Source: CAYOEZ01 sp964402955 | GTDB taxonomy: Bacteria; Chloroflexota; DTOL01; DAOUCN01 | DNA: 14,866 nt | Reading direction: 5' to 3' | NCBI GenBank assembly: GCA_964402955.1 | Contig: CAYOEZ010000114.1 | Location: 1-14,866 of the forward strand | Translations under genes and position numbers: made by a program | The notes under the pieces: generated by a model | Told to the model about the DNA's origin: nothing | The model's input: only the letters and a program-made list of their open reading frames with translations | The model's database searches: none | Shown here: piece after piece, positions 7,956-14,866 of the stretch | How positions within the stretch are numbered: position 1 is the first letter of the stretch | Layout of the letters: the number at the start of each line of letters is the position of its first letter

Positions 7956-9188
7956 TCACATTCGTACAACGATCACGGCGATGATGGCGAAGGCAAACAG
8001 GATCAGCACGGCCCCGCACATCAGCCCCAGCACGATGAGAACGGACGTGTTGGCTGGAAGCGCGCGCGTGGTTGTTTGCTGTGGCTGGGTGGATGGCCCG
8101 GTCTGCGTGGCGGTGACGCCCAGACTGGCACGCCAGCGGCTGTCTAGCTCGGCGGTGCTCATGCCGAGCACGCTCTGCAGAGCGGCGTCATCCGTGCTCC
8201 CGCTCTTGAATGCCTTGAGCAACTCGGCGATCTTTTGCCGGCCCAGGCTGTCGCGGATGAAGACAACGACGCTGTAGCTTTGGGCATAGGCAAGCGTAGC
8301 CTGTTTGCTATCGGCAGGGAAGTTGCTTGAGAGGCTCTTGAGCGAAACGAGTTGTTTGGCGCGGATGGCCTGGCTCAGAGCGGTCTTGTACTCGGCGTCC
8401 AGATCTCCTTCGGCCCACATGGCAAGCCCCTCATCGAGCCAGCGCGGCAGATCGCCGTAGGGGTTGGCTGTGGCGCGGTGGATGATCAGATGCGAGAACT
8501 CATGCGGCACGGCGCGCTTGCCGAAGCTGAGTTGGTCGGGGGGAACGCCGATAAGCACCAGATTGTATTGCGGGTAGGCACGTCCGCCTGTCCACTCCTG
8601 GGCCGATTCACCGATGCCGCTGCGCAGATCGTCAAATGAGCCATAGATGTAGATGGATGCCGGCTTGCGCTCGACGGAAAACTCTGCGGCGAGGCGCTGA
8701 TAAGCCGTGACGGCCGCATCGAGCAGGTCGCGCCCGAGCGCATCGTCGCCGCGATACCAGTTGAGGGTGACGTCCTCACGGTTGAGACGTTTCCAGGTGA
8801 AGCGCGTGTCTTCGTAGGTGAAGCGCCTGCGCTCCGACTCGGTCTTGTTGCCGGCTTTGTCTTCGACCAACCACCAGTAGGTGACGATGGTTCCAGTCGG
8901 CAGATCGGCGTTAGCCAGGTTCCAGGTGTGATCGACGGTGATGAGCCGGGCCGGCGCCACAGTCTTTTCGTTGGCGTTTGTGCTTGTCTGGTCGGCCAGG
9001 CGAAAGAGCAATGTGGCTCGAATGATGTCGTTATCGGACGTCGCCTCCAGCGTGAAGTGCGCCTCTTTCTGGAAGGTGTAGCTGGCTTCTGTGCGGGTGA
9101 TCGTGATGGGGCCAGCGGCCTGTGCCGTCGCGGCCATGCCTGCCAGCAGGCTGAGTAGTGTGAGGATGATGAGCAGCTTGAGTTTCAT
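7956..9188 (-). CDS. Membrane-anchored MA-like gluzincin metallopeptidase
   Basis: This 410-aa protein has a signal peptide (residues 1-25, ending AQA) and a C-terminal transmembrane helix (about 382-408) after a Thr/Gln/Pro-rich linker, so the catalytic domain faces outside. An N-terminal beta domain (about 26-125, with a YWWLVEDKAGN strand) precedes the peptidase MA-like domain. That domain holds the zinc site H229-E230-F-S-H233 and the third ligand E253 in PRWLDEGLAMWAEG, the gluzincin pattern. The active residues look intact. The start overlaps the stop of the upstream metallo-hydrolase by ATGA (9185-9188), indicating coupling; ggt starts about 30 nt downstream. Substrate unknown. Confidence 0.85.
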   Translation of the reverse strand: MKLKLLIILTLLSLLAGMAATAQAAGPITITRTEASYTFQKEAHFTLEATSDNDIIRATLLFRLADQTSTNANEKTVAPARLITVDHTWNLANADLPTGTIVTYWWLVEDKAGNKTESERRRFTYEDTRFTWKRLNREDVTLNWYRGDDALGRDLLDAAVTAYQRLAAEFSVERKPASIYIYGSFDDLRSGIGESAQEWTGGRAYPQYNLVLIGVPPDQLSFGKRAVPHEFSHLIIHRATANPYGDLPRWLDEGLAMWAEGDLDAEYKTALSQAIRAKQLVSLKSLSSNFPADSKQATLAYAQSYSVVVFIRDSLGRQKIAELLKAFKSGSTDDAALQSVLGMSTAELDSRWRASLGVTATQTGPSTQPQQTTTRALPANTSVLIVLGLMCGAVLILFAFAIIAVIVVRM

Positions 9189-10033
9189 GGTATCCCTTGT
9201 CTATCCGCGTCAGTCTGTGCTTCCCATTGTATAAGGGGCGCCTGCCAGGCGGCCGAGTCGCTGTCCCAGTGGGCAGAGGGCCGGTCGCGTTTGGCGATGG
9301 CCAACTCGACGCCGCTGACGCCCTCATGATGCAGGAAGTGGCTGACTGTGCGCATAGCAATGCGCGGCGTGTTGTTGACCTCGGACAGGTGGGCCAGCCA
9401 GGCCCACTTGTGCTTGCCGTTCGATGTCTCTGCCAGCAGTTGCGCCGCCTCGACGTTGGAGAGGTGGCCCATGTCGCTGAGGATGCGGGCTTTGAGCAGG
9501 CGTGTGTATGGCCCGGCGATGAGCCGCTCGCGCTCATGGTTGGCTTCGATTATGACCAGATCGGCCTGGCGCAATGGGTAGCGCATCTCGTAGCACGGCT
9601 TGCCGGCGTCAAGAATCACGCACACGTGCCAGTTTTCATAGGTCACGAAATAGCCCACGGGTTCGGCGGCGTCGTGCGGGATGTAGAACGACGCCAGCTC
9701 GATCTCCCCGATCGTGCGCGAACTGCCGGTGGCCAACTCGATCGATGGCGCATCGCCGAGCGCTGCCTTGCCCTCGTCCAATGTGCGCCAGTTGGCGACG
9801 ATCGGCACGCCGTAGCGGCGCGCCATGACGCCGGCAGACTGAATGTGGTCGCTGTGTTCGTGGGTCAGGGCGATCGCCCCGAGAGAGGCAGGGTCAATGT
9901 GGGCGTGGCGGAGGTGGTCTTCTACGGCGCGCGTGGGTAGTCCGCAGTCAATCAGGATCGAGGTTTCTCCTGCCTGCACCAGAATGACGTTGCCCGAGCT
10001 GCCTGTGGCCAGGCTCTTGACCCGCAGACTCAT
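9185..10033 (-). CDS. YycJ/WalJ-like MBL-fold metallo-hydrolase
   Basis: This 282-aa cytoplasmic protein has the opening SLATGSSGNVILVQ and the zinc motif H58-E-H60-S-D62-H63, followed by IPHDAAEPVGY and DMGHLSNVEAA. This is the YycJ/WalJ subgroup of the metallo-beta-lactamase fold, thought to be single-strand or 5' exonucleases. ATG 10033 is chosen because it starts the family's SLRVKSLATGS block and GAAAGG lies upstream. The in-frame ATG at 10054 would sit only a few nt from the predicted transcript start. It is the first gene of a four-gene operon. There is no WalK/WalR neighbour, so a cell-wall link is not supported here. Confidence 0.87.
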   Translation of the reverse strand: MSLRVKSLATGSSGNVILVQAGETSILIDCGLPTRAVEDHLRHAHIDPASLGAIALTHEHSDHIQSAGVMARRYGVPIVANWRTLDEGKAALGDAPSIELATGSSRTIGEIELASFYIPHDAAEPVGYFVTYENWHVCVILDAGKPCYEMRYPLRQADLVIIEANHERERLIAGPYTRLLKARILSDMGHLSNVEAAQLLAETSNGKHKWAWLAHLSEVNNTPRIAMRTVSHFLHHEGVSGVELAIAKRDRPSAHWDSDSAAWQAPLIQWEAQTDADRQGIP

Positions 10034-10066
10034 TGCCTTGTACGCCTTTCGCATCGTCTATGGGGG

Positions 10067-10095
10067 ATTATAGCATTCTGGTGCAGGGTTGGCAA
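10067..10095 (-). promoter_or_regulatory. Strong promoter of the MBL-peptidase-ggt operon
   Basis: On the minus strand TTGCCA (10095-10090), a 17-bp spacer and TATAAT (10072-10067) with the extended TGC in front make a near-consensus sigma-70 promoter. Transcription would start near 10060, about 27 nt before ATG 10033. Confidence 0.8.
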
Positions 10096-10157
10096 GGTTA
10101 CGCAGCGCCCTGGGCGGGCAGTAGTGCAGCCTACTTGAGATGCATCCAATCCCGACA

Positions 10158-10181
10158 TGACCACGAAAGTGCCGCTGTTGT
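10158..10181 (+). repeat. 24-bp dispersed repeat, copy 1
   Basis: TGACCACGAAAGTGCCGCTG and the next four bases match 14066-14089 with three substitutions in 24. It lies 14 bp before the -35 at 10196. Confidence 0.55.
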
Positions 10182-10195
10182 CACCGCGAAAAACC

Positions 10196-10224
10196 TTGCA
10201 TTTCGCCACAATTTGGGATACAAT
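10196..10224 (+). promoter_or_regulatory. Candidate sigma-70 promoter toward the subtilase
   Basis: TTGCAT (10196-10201), a 17-bp spacer and TACAAT (10219-10224). A transcript reaching the subtilase would have a leader of about 500 nt, so it may instead serve a small RNA. Confidence 0.5.
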
Positions 10225-10506
10225 ACATATAGGTTTCCTTCTCTTCGCCATTTGCGGCAGTGAACACAATCCCAAAACGCGTTCGTTTTGATCACTGTCC
10301 TGGCGGTAATCCGCTGAGATTTCAAGGCCCGTGCCAGTATCTGAAGAAAGGCCAAGATGAAGCTCCCCCCTTGTCAATTGGTCCCACTTACGGTACGTCT
10401 TTGGTGTCAAAGTCAGCTTGGAGCGGCACCAATGAGGTCCAGAGTCTCATGGAATGAGGCGGCATAGAGGCCAAACGCATCGGCCGCGGAACGTGCAGAG
10501 TCGTGC

Positions 10507-10535
10507 TTGACTGCTGGCGGCCATTGTGGTAACAC
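10507..10535 (+). promoter_or_regulatory. Weaker candidate promoter nearer the subtilase
   Basis: TTGACT (10507-10512), 17 bp and TAACAC (10530-10535), with TG one base before the -10. The -10 is weak but resembles the TAACAT of the second rRNA promoter. The leader would be about 185 nt. Confidence 0.35.
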
Positions 10536-10724
10536 ATAGCAGCGGAATACTGCGTGAGACCAGATCATTGTCGGAGATCCCGCGGTTTGGGTTGGGAGAC
10601 CACCGTGGAGGCGTAACAGGTTTTTCGCGTACTAATGAAGGGAGGTGGTGTCACAGCGATTCCAACTCGAGCATGAAAGGTCACTTGTTGTGAAAGCCTA
10701 GATACTTTGAGGAGGGAACGAAAG

Positions 10725-13700
10725 ATGACACGCCGGTTTTCTCGTTTGTTGACGCTGGTGGCCGTATTAGCAGTGGTTCTTTCGGCCGCCATACCCGCAG
10801 CCACTGAGCCAGCCAATACTGGTAAGAAAGGCGGGGTTCAGGAGAGCCCCAACGGGGTCTATATCGTTCAGATGGTGGATGAGCCCGTTGTTGCTTATGA
10901 AGGTGGCATCCAGGGACTGAAGGCGACCTCACCAAAGAACGGCCAGAAAATCGACCCGAACAGCCCCGCCGTCGTCAGCTATGTGAGGTATCTGAAGGGC
11001 AAGCATGATCAGGCCCTGGGCAAAGTGGGCGGCGGACGGAAACTCTATGATTACACGTACAGCCTCAACGGTTTCGCTGCCCGATTGAGCCTGGAACAGG
11101 CCAATAAGATGGCTGCTGTTGCCGGCGTCAAGTTGGTGAGTGCCGATGAGCTGCAACAGATGGACACCTCTTCCACGCCGACATTCCTGGGTCTTGATGT
11201 CACTGGCGGCCTCTGGGATCAACTCGGTGGTGTGCGCAACTCTGGTGAGGGCATCATCATCGGCGTGGTCGACTCGGGCATCTGGCCTGAGAGCCTTAGC
11301 TTCACAGACCGCGTCGACGCGAACGGCAATCCTGCCCAGAAGGGTAAACTGGTCTATCAACAGATCCCTGGCTGGCACGGCAAGTGCACCCCCGGCGAGC
11401 AGTTCAACGCCTCGATGTGCAACCAGAAGCTGATTGGCGCCCAGTACTTCAATGTGGCCTGGGGCGGCAACGCCGCCATCGACGCGCTGCGGCCCTGGGA
11501 ATTCAACTCGGTGCGCGACTACAACGGCCACGGCACCCACACTTCCTCCACCGCCGGCGGCAACAACGGCGTCCAGGCCACTGGGCCCGCTGCCGTCTTT
11601 GGCCCCATCCGCGGCATGGCGCCCCGGGCCCGCATCGCCCTGTACAAGGCCCTGTGGTCTACGCCAGATGCCCCCACCCCCCGTGGCTATACGTCCGACC
11701 TGACGGCGGCGATTGACCAGGCCGTCAGAGATGGCGTGGATGTGATCAGCTACTCGATCAGCGGCACACAGACCAACTTCCTCGAGCCGGTGCAGGTATC
11801 TTACCTGTACGCGGCTCGTGCCGGCGTCTTTGTCTCCGCGTCGGCGGGCAACAGCGGCCCCACGACCTCCACCGTGGCGCATCCTGGCCCGTGGCTCACC
11901 ACTGTGGCGGCCGGCACACATAACCGCAGTGGCGCCGGCTCGGTGACTCTCGGCAACGGCGTGACCTACTTCGGCGCTTCCTTGGCGACCGCGGTTGGCC
12001 CAGCGCCTCTGATCGACTCCATCGCTGCCGGCTTATCCGGCGCGGATCCGGCCAAGGTGGCCTTCTGTTACGCCGCTGTGGACAACGGCGGAGTTCCTGT
12101 GTTGGATCCAGCCCTCGTGGCCGGCAAGATCGTGGTCTGCGACCGCGGCGTGACCGCCCGCGTCAACAAAAGCCTGGCGGTCCTGCAGGCCGGCGGCGTG
12201 GGCATGATCCTGGTCAACACTTCAGTCAGCTCCCTGAACGCCGACTTCCATTTCGCGCCCACCGTCCATCTGCAAAGCACCGACCGTGCGGCGGTCAAGG
12301 CCTACGCGGCCCTCTCCGGCGCGACGGCAACCATCAACCAGGCCACCGTTACGTACAGCACCCCAGCCCCATTGACGGCGTCCTTCTCGTCGCGCGGCCC
12401 GCTGCAAGCTGGCGGCGGCGACCTGCTCAAGCCCGACCTGATCGCCCCGGGACAGGACATCCTGGCCGCGGTGGCGCCTCCAGGCAACGCTGGTCGCGAT
12501 TTCAACCTGTACAGCGGCACCTCCATGTCCGCCCCGCATGTGGCCGGCGTGGCGGCGCTGCTGAAGCAAGCGCATCGCGATTGGTCGCCGATGATGATCA
12601 AGTCGGCCCTGATGACCTCCGCCTATGACGTTCTGGATGGTCCGAATACCAACCCGCCCGTGATCTTCCGCCAGGGCGCTGGCCACATCCGGCCCAACAG
12701 CCCTGTCCACCNNNNNNNNNNCGATCCCGGCCTGGTATACAACGCGGGCTGGAACGACTGGCTGGCCTTCTTGTGCGGCACCACGACCGGCGTCGGCGCC
12801 TCAACCTGCAGCGCGCTGGTTGGCATGGGCTACTCCCTTGATCCGAGCGACCTGAACACCGCCTCCATCGCCATCGGAGCTCTGCCTGGCGTGCAGACCG
12901 TCACCCGCAAAGTCACCAATGTTGGCTCTGGTGCAGCCACCTATACGGCTTCCGTTGCCGGCATGGCTGGCGTCACTGTAGAAATCAGCCCGGCCTCACT
13001 GACGCTGGCCAAGGGTGAGACGAAATCCTTCACCGTCAAGTTCACCCGCACAACTGCGGCACTGAACGCCTACGTCGGCGACCAACTGACCTGGAGCGAC
13101 GGCACCCATTATGTGCGCATCCCCTTGGTCGTCCGCCCGGTGGCCCTGGCGGCTCCGGCGCAGGTTTCCGGCAACGGCAGCCCGGTCAGCTACAACGTAG
13201 TCTTCGGGTATGACGGTTCCTTCACGGCTGGCGCCCGCGGCCTGGTCCCGGCGACCACCTTCGCTGGCTCAGTATCGACCGGTGTATCGGTCAGCTACGA
13301 TGTCAGCGTCCCGGCCGGCACGACCTATGCCCGCTTCTCGCTGTTTGATGCCAACGTCAGCCCGGCCAGTGACCTCGATCTGCGCGTCTACCGGGTCAAT
13401 ACAGCGCCCACACCACCCACACTGGTCGGCTCCAGCGGGGGTGGCACGTCGGCCGAAGAGGTCAACCTTGTGAACCCGACCGCTGCCACATACACAGTCC
13501 ACGTGGATGGCTATGCAACCGCAAACCCTTCCAGCTTCACCCTGTTCACCTGGGTGCTCGGCAGCGCAGACGCTCTTAACATGACCGTCTCGGCGCCGGG
13601 AGCGGCGGTCCTGGGTACAACTGGCGCCATCAACCTCACCTTCACCGGGTTGGCACCAGCGACCAAGTACCTGGGCAGCGTCGCCTACGGCGGCGCGGCT

Positions 13701-13742
13701 GGGATGCCGAACCCGACCATCGTGCGGGTGGACACACCCTAG
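10725..13742 (+). CDS. Secreted plant-like subtilase (S8) with PA domain
   Basis: About 1005 residues, starting at ATG 10725 with GGAGG 9-10 nt upstream; a TTG at 10707 overlaps that site and is rejected. Order: signal peptide (residues 1-30), I9-type propeptide (about 47-150), subtilase domain with D183 (VVDSGIWPES), H269 (NGHGTHTSS), N376 (SAGNSGP) and S600 (SGTSMSAPHVAG). A PA insert (about 440-540, with GKIVVCDRG) lies between N376 and S600, followed by a cucumisin-type Fn3 domain (about 715-805, TRKVTNVGSG) and a beta-rich C-terminal region. This is the cucumisin-like architecture of plant subtilases, also found in bacteria. All catalytic residues are present, so it should be an active extracellular endopeptidase. 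A 10-N gap interrupts the region after S600. The gene is monocistronic. Confidence 0.92.
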   Translation: MTRRFSRLLTLVAVLAVVLSAAIPAATEPANTGKKGGVQESPNGVYIVQMVDEPVVAYEGGIQGLKATSPKNGQKIDPNSPAVVSYVRYLKGKHDQALGKVGGGRKLYDYTYSLNGFAARLSLEQANKMAAVAGVKLVSADELQQMDTSSTPTFLGLDVTGGLWDQLGGVRNSGEGIIIGVVDSGIWPESLSFTDRVDANGNPAQKGKLVYQQIPGWHGKCTPGEQFNASMCNQKLIGAQYFNVAWGGNAAIDALRPWEFNSVRDYNGHGTHTSSTAGGNNGVQATGPAAVFGPIRGMAPRARIALYKALWSTPDAPTPRGYTSDLTAAIDQAVRDGVDVISYSISGTQTNFLEPVQVSYLYAARAGVFVSASAGNSGPTTSTVAHPGPWLTTVAAGTHNRSGAGSVTLGNGVTYFGASLATAVGPAPLIDSIAAGLSGADPAKVAFCYAAVDNGGVPVLDPALVAGKIVVCDRGVTARVNKSLAVLQAGGVGMILVNTSVSSLNADFHFAPTVHLQSTDRAAVKAYAALSGATATINQATVTYSTPAPLTASFSSRGPLQAGGGDLLKPDLIAPGQDILAAVAPPGNAGRDFNLYSGTSMSAPHVAGVAALLKQAHRDWSPMMIKSALMTSAYDVLDGPNTNPPVIFRQGAGHIRPNSPVHXXXXDPGLVYNAGWNDWLAFLCGTTTGVGASTCSALVGMGYSLDPSDLNTASIAIGALPGVQTVTRKVTNVGSGAATYTASVAGMAGVTVEISPASLTLAKGETKSFTVKFTRTTAALNAYVGDQLTWSDGTHYVRIPLVVRPVALAAPAQVSGNGSPVSYNVVFGYDGSFTAGARGLVPATTFAGSVSTGVSVSYDVSVPAGTTYARFSLFDANVSPASDLDLRVYRVNTAPTPPTLVGSSGGGTSAEEVNLVNPTAATYTVHVDGYATANPSSFTLFTWVLGSADALNMTVSAPGAAVLGTTGAINLTFTGLAPATKYLGSVAYGGAAGMPNPTIVRVDTP
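12712..12721. other. Assembly gap (10 N) inside the subtilase gene
   Basis: Ten N bases join PNSPVH to DPGLVYN. Family members read GAGHxxPNxAxDPGLVY with seven residues between the His and the Asp, so the true gap is probably near zero or a small overlap, and 10 is a placeholder. Confidence 0.9.
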
Positions 13743-13814
13743 CAGATTCAAATAGGCCAAACGCTAACTAGTCGCCATGCGCCGTGGCCCGCACCCACGG
13801 ATGAAAAGTACTCC

Positions 13815-13848
13815 AGATACCCGATGTCTGCGGAGACATCGGGTATCT
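13815..13848 (+). terminator. 15-bp perfect hairpin after the subtilase
   Basis: AGATACCCGATGTCT (13815-13829) pairs exactly with 13834-13848 across a GCGG tetraloop. It lies about 70 nt after the stop codon. Only a short ATTTT follows (13856-13860), so it is a likely transcript end although not a textbook intrinsic terminator. Confidence 0.65.
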
Positions 13849-13867
13849 AGCGGCCATTTTCATGCTA

Positions 13868-13923
13868 GATCTGGGGCTGTCCCGAATCCTCGTGCTAGAT
13901 GAGGTCGTGGACAGCCCCAGATC
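13868..13923. repeat. 15-bp inverted repeat, palindromic mini-element
   Basis: GATCTGGGGCTGTCC (13868-13882) is inverted exactly at 13909-13923 around 26 bases that hold an inner CCTC/GAGG stem. GCTAGAT occurs just outside the left arm and again inside the loop (13864-13870, 13894-13900). It may be a tiny palindromic element or a backup terminator. Confidence 0.6.
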
Positions 13924-14274
13924 CTGGCGCTGACGTCGAAATCGAGGGGGGGCGGTTCATCGTGCCCTGTGTCGGGGTTGGCAAGTTGACCTGGACAGGC
14001 AGTCCGCTACCACAATGGTCAGCCGGCGGCTGTGGAGGACCAGGCGATCGCTCTGCTGACCAAATTGACCACAAAAGCGCTGCTGTTGTGTGACGATTGC
14101 TATGCAGTTGCCGGTGTCTGGTGAATAATGTCTACGGTAATATGCACATGTGCATGTAGGAAGCGGACTCCTCCGCGACCCATTGTCGAGATGCACATCG
14201 GCGCGGGAGAGGCCGTGCCGCTCCACAGCATTGCGCCAGTTTTGCCAAATGGGGAAAAATGATGCCCAGAACGC
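13924..14274. other. Non-coding region upstream of the rRNA promoters
   Basis: No gene is supported. It holds the second copy of the 24-bp repeat (14066-14089), a GCGATCGC octamer (14044-14051) and a 14-bp perfect palindrome ATGCACATGTGCAT (14142-14155). Short minus-strand frames across this area lack ribosome sites and run through the rRNA promoters. Confidence 0.5.
14066..14089 (+). repeat. 24-bp dispersed repeat, copy 2
   Basis: TGACCACAAAAGCGCTGCTG plus four bases matches 10158-10181 with three substitutions. Both copies lie in intergenic DNA upstream of promoters on the plus strand. Confidence 0.55.
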
Positions 14275-14303
14275 TTGACACGATAGGGGCGATCTGCTAA
14301 TAT
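14275..14303 (+). promoter_or_regulatory. rRNA operon promoter P1
   Basis: TTGACA (14275-14280), 17-bp spacer, TAATAT (14298-14303), with extended TGC before the -10. A short hairpin with a GAAA loop follows at 14314-14331. Confidence 0.7.
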
Positions 14304-14384
14304 CCTGCCCGTTGCCTCCGGAAACGGTGGCGTCGGGTGAAGCAAGACGGACAAGCGAGTTTGCAAAAACGACGCTGAACCCAC

Positions 14385-14413
14385 TTGACAAAGCGATAGC
14401 AATCTGATAACAT
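14385..14413 (+). promoter_or_regulatory. rRNA operon promoter P2
   Basis: TTGACA (14385-14390), 17 bp, TAACAT (14408-14413), with TGA before the -10. GAGTTTGCAAAAAC begins 28 bp upstream of the -35 (14357). CGCTGC/GCAGCG (14421-14426, 14444-14449) can pair in the early transcript. Confidence 0.7.
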
Positions 14414-14537
14414 AACCTTCCGCTGCCCTCGAGCAAGTGGAGTGCAGCGAGTCAGTGAGTGAGCGGTTCGTGACAGAGTCCGACGTCTTAGAGACATCCG
14501 ACAAAAGAACGAGTTTCGCAATCGCTGGCGGAAGTCC

Positions 14538-14566
14538 TTGACAATCAGAGCCGTATCTGTTACAGT
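14538..14566 (+). promoter_or_regulatory. rRNA operon promoter P3
   Basis: TTGACA (14538-14543), 17 bp, TACAGT (14561-14566), with TGT before the -10. GAGTTTCGCAAT begins 27 bp upstream (14511). A perfect CATCCCC/GGGGATG hairpin follows (14569-14590). Confidence 0.7.
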
Positions 14567-14644
14567 TACATCCCCTGAACGAAGGGGATGCGGCGAGGCG
14601 GAGAACGACGGAACGAACGAGTTTGCGAATCTCTGCCAGGCCAC

Positions 14645-14673
14645 TTGACACGGCAAACGAAATTTGCTATAAT
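14645..14673 (+). promoter_or_regulatory. rRNA operon promoter P4 (consensus)
   Basis: TTGACA (14645-14650), 17 bp and TATAAT (14668-14673) with extended TGC: consensus at both hexamers. GAGTTTGCGAAT begins 26 bp upstream (14619). The start would be near 14680, giving a leader of about 117 nt before mature 16S. Confidence 0.9.
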
Positions 14674-14770
14674 CCCCTTTCGCAAGAGAGGAACGTTAAC
14701 AACTGAAGAGTGATAGGAACGCAAAAACAGTGTGTGAGTGCGGATCCAATAAGTTCCTTCGCAAGTTAAA

Positions 14771-14789
14771 CCTCGGGCGTCGCTCGAGG
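14771..14789 (+). other. Leader hairpin just before 16S
   Basis: CCTCGGG pairs with CTCGAGG (7 bp, one G-U) around the pentaloop CGTCG, ending about 7 nt before the 16S 5' end. Position and size suit a boxB-like antitermination or processing element. A standard boxA could not be confirmed. Confidence 0.45.
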
Positions 14790-14796
14790 CCATATA

Positions 14797-14866
14797 TTTG
14801 TGGAGAGTTTGATCCTGGCTCAGGATAAACGCTGGCGGCGTGCATAAAACATGTAAGTCGGACGAG
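14797..14866 (+). rRNA. rrs: 16S rRNA, 5' end (partial)
   Basis: The universal bacterial AGAGTTTGATCCTGGCTCAG lies at 14804-14823, followed by AACGCTGGCGGCGTG. Aligning to E. coli numbering puts nucleotide 1 near 14797. The gene continues past the window edge. The next part, CATAAAACATGTAAGTCGG, differs from the common CTTAATACATGCAAGTCGA. Confidence 0.97.

Larger units (their letters stand above)
10096..10724. other. Intergenic region before the subtilase gene
   Basis: This ~630-bp divergent region has no convincing coding frame on either strand. It contains candidate plus-strand promoters at 10196-10224 and 10507-10535, a 24-bp element repeated at 14066-14089, and a 7-bp AT-rich hairpin with a CGTT loop at 10273-10290. 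Short frames here lack ribosome sites and family resemblance. A long regulatory leader or small RNA is possible but not shown. Confidence 0.5.

Overview
The window reads as a draft-assembly piece of a GC-rich bacterial chromosome, most likely Chloroflexota (Anaerolineae or a relative). This placement is inference. It rests on gene content (a secreted MA-like gluzincin peptidase with a C-terminal anchor, a plant-like subtilase with PA domain, an envelope S45 acylase, decayed toxin-antitoxin modules) and on the inverted repeat planted in a coding region. The right edge carries the first ~70 nt of a 16S rRNA gene, which would settle the lineage if extended.

Layout. (1) 1-2660 is an accessory patch. 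It holds a TumE-family toxin with a small upstream partner, a zinc-ribbon/two-helix membrane protein, a disrupted small membrane-protein gene, a 214-bp MITE-like element with perfect 20-bp inverted ends and an 8-bp target duplication, and a MazEF-like module whose antitoxin tail and toxin N-terminal half have been deleted. The element end recurs just upstream of the first toxin-antitoxin promoter, so both modules sit next to the same boundary sequence. (2) 2679-5914 (+) encodes a penicillin/AHL-acylase-family Ntn hydrolase, with palindromic repeats inserted in frame in its pro-linker, followed by endonuclease V (nfi). (3) 5917-10033 (-) is a four-gene operon read from one strong promoter: YycJ/WalJ-like metallo-hydrolase, MA-like peptidase, gamma-glutamyltransferase interrupted by one in-frame stop, and a 120-aa protein of unknown function. 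(4) About 630 bp of mostly non-coding DNA with candidate promoters precedes a 1005-aa secreted subtilase (10725-13742), which contains a 10-N scaffold gap. (5) 13743-14796 is non-coding: two strong hairpin elements, then four tandem sigma-70 promoters and a leader feeding the 16S gene.

Functional reading. The acylase, the two peptidases and GGT all act on amide or peptide bonds, and the acylase and both peptidases carry export signals, which suggests a scavenging, heterotroph-like lifestyle. The left patch shows repeated mobile-element activity and gene decay. The most distinctive signals are the MITE and its boundary repeat at the two toxin-antitoxin modules, the palindrome insertion in the self-excised region of the acylase, the lone nonsense codon in an otherwise intact ggt, and the repeated promoter cassette in front of the rRNA operon.
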